A stretch of 8,097 nucleotides of DNA from positions 1-8,097 of the forward strand of contig DATBIO010000071.1 in NCBI GenBank assembly GCA_036556965.1, given 5' to 3'. The position numbers and the translations under genes are program-made. The notes beneath the pieces are model-generated. The model had not been told where the DNA came from. It saw only the letters and a program-made list of their open reading frames with translations, and did no database searches. Source of the DNA: DATBIO01 sp036556965 (GTDB lineage: Bacteria; Acidobacteriota; Vicinamibacteria; Fen-336). This document shows positions 1 to 5,033 of the stretch, piece by piece. How positions within the stretch are numbered: the stretch's first letter is position 1; the number at the start of each line of letters is the position of its first letter.

Positions 1-551
1 GTCACGCCGTCGATGGCGCGGCCCTGCACCACCGCGCCCAGCACGTCGTTGTTGCCCGTCCACAGGGTGATGAGCGAGGGCCGCACCGCCACCGCCTGCG
101 CCACCTGCGTGCCCAGGCCGCGCAGGATGACGTCGTGCAGCCCGCCGCTGGTGCGCGTGAGGGCGTCCCCGGCGGTGGAGCCGGGCACGGCCAGGTTGTT
201 GTAGGGGCGCGGCAGGGCGAGGTTGCGCGGCACCCCGGTGGTGGAGGCCTTGGGCGCGATGAGGGGAGAGGGGATGAGCCGGACCAGGGTCAGCTCCGTG
301 GGCAGGCCGGGCTCGGTGATGAGCGGCTGCTGGAAGTCGGAGGCCTGGCCCTGGCGGGCCAGGAGGGCGGGGACGGAGTTGACCTGGTGCGTCTCCACCA
401 GGGCCCCCGAGACGAAGCCCGCGGCCAGGCTGTCGCCCACGGACACGTAGCTGGAGAAGCTGACGGACGGGGCCTGGGCGCGCGCCCGGCCCAGGGCGAG
501 GGCCATCGAGGCGGCGGCCACGGCGGTGCAGAGGACGAGACGGCGGTTCAT
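1..551 (-). CDS. Secreted SGNH/GDSL-family hydrolase (esterase/lipase-like), C-terminus cut by window edge
   Basis: I translated this by hand: 183 complete residues from the ATG at 551-549, still open at base 1. Residues 1-25 look like a Sec signal peptide: Arg-Arg at 3-4, a hydrophobic Ala/Leu-rich core, and an Ala-Arg-Ala cleavage site before QAPS. SGNH block I is VSVGDSLAAG with the presumed nucleophile Ser41. A block II-like stretch is YNNLAVPGSTAGD around 117-129. Block III is TGNNDV, with Gly166 and Asn168 as oxyanion-hole candidates. Block V (DxxH, holding the catalytic Asp and His) would lie beyond the window. The family hydrolyses esters of lipids, carbohydrates or small molecules; the substrate here is unknown. 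The gene starts 11 nt after the fadL stop, so the two are probably co-transcribed, which suggests release of acyl chains from extracellular or periplasmic esters. A second in-frame ATG lies at 557-555, but the G-run at 558-562 abuts it and sits 6 nt before the ATG at 551, so I prefer 551. The SGNH family is well supported; the lipid-substrate idea is inference. Confidence 0.87.
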   Translation of the reverse strand, partial: MNRRLVLCTAVAAASMALALGRARAQAPSVSFSSYVSVGDSLAAGFVSGALVETHQVNSVPALLARQGQASDFQQPLITEPGLPTELTLVRLIPSPLIAPKASTTGVPRNLALPRPYNNLAVPGSTAGDALTRTSGGLHDVILRGLGTQVAQAVAVRPSLITLWTGNNDVLGAVVQGRAIDGV

Positions 552-562
552 GTGCATCCCCC

Positions 563-1852
563 CTAGAACACGTACCCGACGGAGAGCCCGAAGGTGATGG
601 CGCCGTTGTTGTAGGTCCCGTTGTAGTTGTCGCGGTTCGCGCCCTCGGTGGAGCGGTCCGGCGAGAGCACCAGCCAGCTCGCCGCGTCCACCTTCCAGTG
701 CCCGGACACGTAGGAGCCGCCCAGCGCGATGCCGTGGCGGTCGGCGTCGGGCAGGAGCGGGGAGACGGAGGCCGAGGGAGCCGGGCTCTCGTCGAAGAAG
801 TAGCCGCCGCGCAGCGCCCACGTGCCGAACGACTTCTCGATGCCGATGCGGTACTGCATGCTGTCGTCGTACTCCTCCTCGATGACCTCGTCGAGCTCGT
901 CGTCCTCGAAGTCGAGCACCACGCGCTCGAAGCTGCTCCAGCCGTACCAGTTCACGTCCGCCTCCACCGTCCAGTCGCCGCGCGCCCAGGCCACCCCCAC
1001 CGAGCCCTGGGCCGGGAAGTCGATGCCCGTGGTCACGGGCAGCGCCCCCTGGGGCAGGGCCACGGCCAGGCGCTGGTCGAGCTGGGAGTTGCCGGTGGGC
1101 AGCTGGGTGAAGGTCGCGTCCCCCTCGTAGTCGATGTCCACCCCGTGCCGGTACGACGCCCCCACGGAGATCGACTCCGAGGGCTTGGCCAGCAGGCCGA
1201 GGTTGAAGCCGATGCCGGTGGCGGTGTCGCTCTCCAGGACGACCTGCGCGGCGTCCACCACCTGTCCCAGCGCGAACGGGTTGAAGACGGGCACCCGCCT
1301 CTCCAGCGTCACGGAGGAGAGGCGGATGTCCACCCCGCCGCCGACGGCCAGCCGGTCCGCCAGCTTGAAGGCAACCGTCGGGTTGATGGAGAAGCCGGTC
1401 AGCTCGGCCACCTGCGAGATGAAGCGCCCGCTGAAGTCGTCGGGGCGCGCCCAGGCCGACTTGAGGCCGAAAGGCACGTTGACGCCGATGCCGAAGGCGG
1501 CGCGGTCGCCCACGCTCTGGCTGTAGTACACCGCGGGCGGGATGGCGATGCCGGCGTCGCCGTCCTCCGTGACCCCCACCCCGGGAAACGGGTCGTCGCC
1601 CGCGAACTCGACCGAGGGGGCGACGACGGTGCCGCCGAGATAGATCTGCTTGCCCTTGAGGAAGGCGAGGCCGGCGGCGTTGTGGAAGATGGCCGAGGGA
1701 TCGGCGGCCTGGGCCGTGTAGGCCCCGGCGAAGCCCATGCCGCGCGCCCCGTGCTCGAAGAGGGCGAAGCCCGCGGCGCGGGCGGTGGTCGGGCTCAGGC
1801 ACAGGACGATGAAGGCGCCGGTCAAGGCGCGGCGGACCGTATGGGTGGGCAT
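563..1852 (-). CDS. fadL: FadL/OmpP1-family outer-membrane long-chain fatty acid (hydrophobic compound) transporter
   Basis: This 429-residue protein should form a beta-barrel channel that moves long-chain fatty acids or other hydrophobic compounds across the outer membrane. A signal peptide spans residues 1-26 (VRR, then a hydrophobic core, then Ala-Arg-Ala). The mature end AGFALFEHGARGMGFAGA and the following ADPSAIFHNAAGLAFL match the conserved FadL N-terminal hatch region, although the usual Asn-Pro-Ala-Gly reads Asn-Ala-Ala-Gly here. The C-terminal part has the family pattern YRIGIE (334-339), LRGGYFFDESPAP, LPDADR (367-372) and NGTY (411-414). The protein ends in Phe after alternating hydrophobic residues, the expected barrel assembly signal. 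Length is close to E. coli FadL. The reading frame stays open upstream to a GTG at 1927, but I chose the ATG at 1852 because AGGAGG lies at 1864-1869 and the signal peptide begins there. An acidic stretch at residues 316-330 is unusual. The gene follows fadE by 137 nt with its own likely promoter and probably reads on into the SGNH hydrolase. The family is confident; the exact substrate is not. Confidence 0.93.
   Translation of the reverse strand: MPTHTVRRALTGAFIVLCLSPTTARAAGFALFEHGARGMGFAGAYTAQAADPSAIFHNAAGLAFLKGKQIYLGGTVVAPSVEFAGDDPFPGVGVTEDGDAGIAIPPAVYYSQSVGDRAAFGIGVNVPFGLKSAWARPDDFSGRFISQVAELTGFSINPTVAFKLADRLAVGGGVDIRLSSVTLERRVPVFNPFALGQVVDAAQVVLESDTATGIGFNLGLLAKPSESISVGASYRHGVDIDYEGDATFTQLPTGNSQLDQRLAVALPQGALPVTTGIDFPAQGSVGVAWARGDWTVEADVNWYGWSSFERVVLDFEDDELDEVIEEEYDDSMQYRIGIEKSFGTWALRGGYFFDESPAPSASVSPLLPDADRHGIALGGSYVSGHWKVDAASWLVLSPDRSTEGANRDNYNGTYNNGAITFGLSVGYVF
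1836..1847 (-). repeat. 12-bp direct repeat, copy 2 (start of fadL coding region)
   Basis: This is an exact copy of CACCCATACGGT, falling on fadL codons 2 to 6 just after the ATG at 1852. If it is a second binding site, the pair would bracket the promoter, leader and start codon. It may be coincidence, since it is also plain coding sequence. Confidence 0.5.
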
Positions 1853-1863
1853 GAGTGCTCGTT

Positions 1864-1869
1864 CCTCCT
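1864..1869 (-). promoter_or_regulatory. Ribosome binding site deciding the fadL start
   Basis: The minus strand reads AGGAGG here, a perfect anti-16S match, 11 nt before the ATG at 1852. The spacing is slightly long. It supports initiation at 1852 rather than at the upstream in-frame GTG at 1927, which would also delete the N-terminal position of the signal peptide. Confidence 0.75.
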
Positions 1870-1930
1870 GCGTCGGTCGTCTCGGGACGTCCCCTGTTGG
1901 CGGGATCCCAGCCTGGGGACGCACCACTAG

Positions 1931-1962
1931 CGGTGGGACCGCCGCATGCTACGACCCCACCG
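1931..1962. promoter_or_regulatory. Imperfect 32-bp inverted repeat over the fadL -10 box (possible operator)
   Basis: The arms CGGTGGGACCG (1931-1941) and CGACCCCACCG (1952-1962) are inverted copies matching at 9 of 11 positions, around a 10-bp centre. The symmetry axis falls at the edge of the -10 box and the arms reach from the promoter spacer to just past the predicted start. That geometry suits a dimeric repressor, as with TetR-type fatty-acid regulators. The arms do not resemble the E. coli FadR or PsrA sites I know. No T-run follows directly on the minus strand, which argues against a terminator for fadE. The operator role is inference. Confidence 0.45.
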
Positions 1963-1974
1963 TATGGGTGTCAA
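1946..1974 (-). promoter_or_regulatory. Sigma70-like promoter for fadL and the SGNH hydrolase
   Basis: On the minus strand TTGACA (1974-1969) is a perfect -35 box. After exactly 17 nt comes TAGCAT (1951-1946), a 4-of-6 match to TATAAT that keeps the key T, A and final T. A run of five A (1981-1977) just upstream could act as an UP-like element and stands out in such GC-rich DNA. Transcription would start near 1939 and leave a leader of about 87 nt before the fadL ATG. It sits in the 137-nt gap after the fadE stop, where a separate promoter makes sense. It is predicted by eye, not tested. Confidence 0.65.
1959..1970 (-). repeat. 12-bp direct repeat, copy 1 (promoter spacer / -35 edge)
   Basis: The minus strand reads CACCCATACGGT. 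The same 12 bases recur at 1836-1847, in the same orientation and 123 bp downstream. This copy overlaps the first two bases of the -35 box (in + coordinates) and the right arm of the inverted repeat. The word has weak dyad symmetry (ACC-N5-GGT), as a protein-binding half-site or site could. Confidence 0.6.
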
Positions 1975-1989
1975 CGTTTTTCGCGCACG

Positions 1990-3783
1990 CTACAGTGAGA
2001 ACGGATAGGCCTCCTGGTCGATCGCCGCCTGGGCCACCTGGCGGCGCAGGGCGACCGTGTTGAGGAGCTCGCGGCGCGTGAACCGCTTGAGGCCCGCCAG
2101 CGCGGTGCGCAGGGTGTCGCCCTCCTCCACGGCGGCGAGCAGGCGCCGCGCGGAGACCTCGATGCGGTCCAGGGCGTCCTGGGCGAAGCACCGCACGGCC
2201 GCCGCCGGCAGGTCCACCGCGGACTCGCCGCGCGCCGCCGCCGCCTTGCGCACGCGCAGGAGCGCGCTCTCCAGGGCGTAGACCTCCATGGCCACGTCGG
2301 CGAAGTGGCCGAGGACCTCCTGCTCCTCCGTGAGCTCCTGGCCGAACTTCTGCGTGGCCAGGCCCAGGCACATGAGCGCGGTCTTCTTGGCGCCGGCCAG
2401 CATCCGTGTCTCGGCGGCCAGGAAGCCGTCCTCCTCGTCGCCGAAGGAGGGCCCCGCCATGACCTCCTCCATGAGGGCCATGGCCTTCTGGAAGACGGGC
2501 AGCTCGCCCTTCATGGCGCGCCGGATGAGGCGGCCGGGGACCAGCAGCCGGTTGATCTCGTTGGTGCCCTCGAAGATCCGGTTCACGCGGGCGTCCCGCC
2601 AGTAGCGCTCGGCGGGGTAGTCCTCGACGTAGCCGGCGCCGCCGAAGATCTGCACGGACTCGTCCACCACGTAGTCCAGCATCTCCGAGGACCACACCTT
2701 CACCATCGAGCACTCGACGTCGTACTCCTCGATGCGGCGCAGGGCTTCCGCGGCGTCGTTCAGGCCCACGCCGGCGAGGTTGCGGTCGATGAGCCCGGCG
2801 GTGCGGTAGACCATGGCCTCGGAGACGAAGGCCAGGATGGCCATCTCGCCGATCTTGTGGCGCACGAGCCCGAAGTCGGTGATGGGGTGCGCGAAGGCGG
2901 TGCGGCCCTTGCCGTACTTCACCGTGCTGGAGATGGCGAGCTTGGCCCCCCCGGTCACGCCCGCCCCCAGCTTGAAACGCCCGACGTTGAGGATGTTGAA
3001 GGCGATCTTGTGGCCCTTGCCGATCTCCCCGAGCAGGTTCTCCTTCGGGATGACGGCGTCCTGCAGGATGAGGGGCCGCGTGGAGCTGCCCTTGATGCCC
3101 GTCTTCTTCTCCTCGGCGCCGAGGGAGACGCCGGGCAGGCCCTTGTCGATGATGAAGGCGGTGAAGTGCTCGCCGTCCACCTTGGCGAAGGTGATGTAGA
3201 CGTCGGCGAACCCGGCGTTGGTGAGCCACATCTTCTCGCCGTTGAGGATCCAGCTCCTGCCGTCCGGGGAAAGCACGGCGCGGGCCTTGGCGTTCATGGC
3301 GTCGCTGGCCGAGCTGGACTCCGAGAGCGAGTAGGAGCTGATCCACTCCCCGGAGGCGAACTTGGGCAGGTACTTGCGCTTCTGCTCCTCGGTGCCGAAG
3401 TAGACGACGGGCAGGGTGCCGATCCCGGTGTGGCCCATGAAGGAGACGGCGAAGGAGCCGTCGTGCGCGGACTTCTCCGAGACCAGGCAGCCGCACACCT
3501 TGTCCAGGCCCAGCCCGCCGTACTCCTCGGGGATCTCGACGCCCAGCAGGCCCAGCTCGCCCGCCTTCTGCAGGAGCTCGCGGGTGGTCTCGTACTTGAG
3601 GGCGAGGATCTCGGGCAGGCGCGGGACCATCTCCTTCTCCATGAACTCGTCCGCGGTCTTGCCGATCATGCGCTGCTCTTCCGTGAAGTCCTCGGGGGTG
3701 AAGACCTCCCCGGGAGCCCGGTCCTCGATGAGGAAACTGCCGCCCCGCGCCGCCAGCACGGGGGTCTGGACGTCCGTAGCCAT
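1990..3783 (-). CDS. fadE: Acyl-CoA dehydrogenase, long (VLCAD/YusJ-like) form, FadE
   Basis: This 597-residue FAD enzyme should catalyse the first step of beta-oxidation, acyl-CoA to trans-2-enoyl-CoA, passing electrons to electron-transfer flavoprotein (not encoded in this window). The N-terminal helical domain runs from about 30 to 145. The middle beta domain starts at the SLSESSSASD motif (152-161) and includes WLTNAG near 186-191. The C-terminal helical domain carries QIFGGAGYVEDYPAERYWRD (378-397) and IFEGTNEI, where Glu405 aligns with the catalytic base of MCAD/VLCAD. About 180 extra residues follow, as in VLCAD, ACAD9 and Bacillus YusJ; short-chain enzymes end near 400. The first signature departs from the usual TEPxxGSD: Gly is Ala159. 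The frame is open up to 3846, but the ATG at 3783 has AAGGAG at 3791-3796, 7 nt away, so I start there. The gene lies 11 nt after fadA and is the third member of the fadN-fadA-fadE set. The family is certain; chain-length preference is inferred. Confidence 0.95.
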   Translation of the reverse strand: MATDVQTPVLAARGGSFLIEDRAPGEVFTPEDFTEEQRMIGKTADEFMEKEMVPRLPEILALKYETTRELLQKAGELGLLGVEIPEEYGGLGLDKVCGCLVSEKSAHDGSFAVSFMGHTGIGTLPVVYFGTEEQKRKYLPKFASGEWISSYSLSESSSASDAMNAKARAVLSPDGRSWILNGEKMWLTNAGFADVYITFAKVDGEHFTAFIIDKGLPGVSLGAEEKKTGIKGSSTRPLILQDAVIPKENLLGEIGKGHKIAFNILNVGRFKLGAGVTGGAKLAISSTVKYGKGRTAFAHPITDFGLVRHKIGEMAILAFVSEAMVYRTAGLIDRNLAGVGLNDAAEALRRIEEYDVECSMVKVWSSEMLDYVVDESVQIFGGAGYVEDYPAERYWRDARVNRIFEGTNEINRLLVPGRLIRRAMKGELPVFQKAMALMEEVMAGPSFGDEEDGFLAAETRMLAGAKKTALMCLGLATQKFGQELTEEQEVLGHFADVAMEVYALESALLRVRKAAAARGESAVDLPAAAVRCFAQDALDRIEVSARRLLAAVEEGDTLRTALAGLKRFTRRELLNTVALRRQVAQAAIDQEAYPFSL

Positions 3784-3790
3784 GACAGCT

Positions 3791-3796
3791 CTCCTT
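3791..3796 (-). promoter_or_regulatory. Ribosome binding site of fadE, overlapping the fadA stop codon
   Basis: AAGGAG on the minus strand ends 7 nt before the fadE ATG, and its first two bases are the last two bases of the fadA TAA (3797-3795). Such overlap favours translational coupling of thiolase and dehydrogenase. It also excludes the longer in-frame start at 3846. Confidence 0.75.
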
Positions 3797-4967
3797 ATGA
3801 AAGAAGTTCGATGACGCCGGCGGCGCCCATGCCGCCGCCCACGCACATGGTCACGATGCCGTAGCGTCCGTTGCGGCGCTTCAGCTCGGCGAGGATCTGC
3901 GCGGTGAGCTTCGCTCCCGTGCAGCCCAGCGGGTGCCCGAGGGCCACCGCGCCGCCGTTGACGTTGACCTTGGCGGGATCGAGGGAGGCCGCCTCGATGA
4001 CGGCCAGGGCCTGGCAGGCGAAGGCCTCGTTCAGCTCCACGAGGTCCACCTCGGCCAGCTTCAAGCCCGCCAGGGCCAGCGCGCGGGGGATGGCCTCCAC
4101 GGGACCGATGCCCATGATCTCGGGGGGCACGCCGGCCACCGCGAAGCTGACCAGCCGGCCCAGGGGAGCCACCCCCAGCTCGGCGGCGTAGGCCTTGTCC
4201 ATGACCACGGCGGCCGCCGCCCCGTCCGAGGTCTGCGAGGAGTTGCCCGCGGTCACGATGCCCTTGGCGGCGAAGGCCGGCCGCAGCTTGGCCAGCGCCT
4301 CCAGGCTGGTGTCGGCGCGCGGGCCCTCGTCGGTGTCGAAGGTGAGCACCTGCGGCCCGCCGCCGTTCTCGGGCGGCACGCTGACGGCGAGGGGCACGAT
4401 CGCGCCCGCGAAGCGCCCCTCCGCGATGGCGGCCAGGGCCTTCTGGTGCGAGGCCAGGGAGAAGGCGTCGGCCTTCTCGCGCGTGATGCCGTACTTCTGC
4501 GCCACCAGCTCCGCCGTCATCCCCATGCCGAGGTAGCTGTCCGGGTACCGCTCGAGCAGGTCGGGGTTGGGCGCGATCTTGTGGCCGCCCATGGGGATGA
4601 GGCTCATGGACTCGGTGCCGCCCGCCACCGCCACGCGTGCCCGCCCGCTCTGCACCGCGTCGCAGGCCAGGGCGATGGCCTGCAGGCCGGAGGAGCAGAA
4701 GCGGTTGATGGTCATGGCGGAGGCGGTGTGGGGGATGCCGGCCAGCAGGGAGGCGATGCGCGCCACGTTCATCCCCTGCTCCGCCTCCGGCATCGCGCAG
4801 CCCAGGATGACGTCGTCCACCGCCTCCGGCTTCACCGCGGGCACCCGCGCCAGCGCCCCCTTGATGACGGCGGCGGCCATGTCGTCCGGCCGCGTCCCCC
4901 GCAGCGCGCCGCGGGGCGCCTTCCCCACCGCCGTCCGTACGCTGGAAACGATCACCGCTTCAGGCAT
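3795..4967 (-). CDS. fadA: Acetyl-CoA C-acyltransferase (3-ketoacyl-CoA thiolase), FadA
   Basis: This 390-residue cytoplasmic thiolase is the usual length for its family. It should cleave 3-ketoacyl-CoA with free CoA to give acetyl-CoA and a shortened acyl-CoA, the last step of each beta-oxidation turn. The nucleophile is Cys91 in NRFCSSGLQA. NEAFA (313-317), GHPLGCTGA with His345, and MCVGGGMG with the acid/base Cys375 complete the active site. GNSSQTSDGAAA (241-252) is another conserved thiolase segment. The start at 4967 is well placed because the typical opening AVIVSSVRTAVGK follows at once; AGGA lies a few bases upstream. It sits between fadN (66 nt upstream) and fadE (11 nt downstream), as in Bacillus yusL-yusK-yusJ, which points to degradation rather than the biosynthetic acetoacetyl-CoA thiolase role. 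I see no missing catalytic residue. Confidence 0.95.
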   Translation of the reverse strand: MPEAVIVSSVRTAVGKAPRGALRGTRPDDMAAAVIKGALARVPAVKPEAVDDVILGCAMPEAEQGMNVARIASLLAGIPHTASAMTINRFCSSGLQAIALACDAVQSGRARVAVAGGTESMSLIPMGGHKIAPNPDLLERYPDSYLGMGMTAELVAQKYGITREKADAFSLASHQKALAAIAEGRFAGAIVPLAVSVPPENGGGPQVLTFDTDEGPRADTSLEALAKLRPAFAAKGIVTAGNSSQTSDGAAAAVVMDKAYAAELGVAPLGRLVSFAVAGVPPEIMGIGPVEAIPRALALAGLKLAEVDLVELNEAFACQALAVIEAASLDPAKVNVNGGAVALGHPLGCTGAKLTAQILAELKRRNGRYGIVTMCVGGGMGAAGVIELLS

Positions 4968-5003
4968 GGTCCTGCTCCCCCGGAGAGAAGGGCGAAGTCC
5001 GCG

Positions 5004-5029
5004 CCCGGCGCCCGTGCCCGCCCCGGCCC
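5004..5029 (-). other. G-quadruplex-type motif in the fadN-fadA gap
   Basis: On the minus (transcribed-sense) strand there are five runs of three or more G, at 5027-5029, 5021-5024, 5017-5019, 5011-5013 and 5004-5006, split by loops of 2, 1, 3 and 4 nt. This meets the common G3+N1-7 rule. It occupies much of the 66-nt gap between the fadN stop and fadA start and would be in the mRNA. High genomic GC makes chance occurrence plausible. No clear promoter or terminator was seen in this gap. Confidence 0.4.
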
Positions 5030-5033
5030 ACTG

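Noticed and set aside
1853..1927. N-terminal extension of FadL from the GTG at 1927
   Set aside because: It would put 25 non-hydrophobic residues before a good signal peptide and bypass AGGAGG at 1864-1869. The predicted transcript start near 1939 would leave almost no leader.
698..1930. Plus-strand open frame (410 codons) opposite fadL
   Set aside because: Antisense shadow; rich in Val, Gly, Ala, Arg and His without motifs, while the minus frame has a signal peptide and a FadL C-terminus.
1931..1981. Inverted repeat plus T-run on the + strand as a rho-independent terminator
   Set aside because: The TTTTT at 1977-1981 is 14 nt past the repeat and no plus-strand gene exists to terminate. On the minus strand no T-run follows the repeat.
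1949..3496. Second minus-strand frame (515 codons) overlapping fadE and the gap
   Set aside because: Arg/Gly/Pro/His-rich frame-shifted reading of fadE with no domain. A similar frame-shifted reading lies over fadN at 4960-6246.
2305..3864. Plus-strand open frame (519 codons) opposite fadE
   Set aside because: Same reasoning: an antisense shadow of a gene with clear acyl-CoA dehydrogenase signatures, and biased composition.
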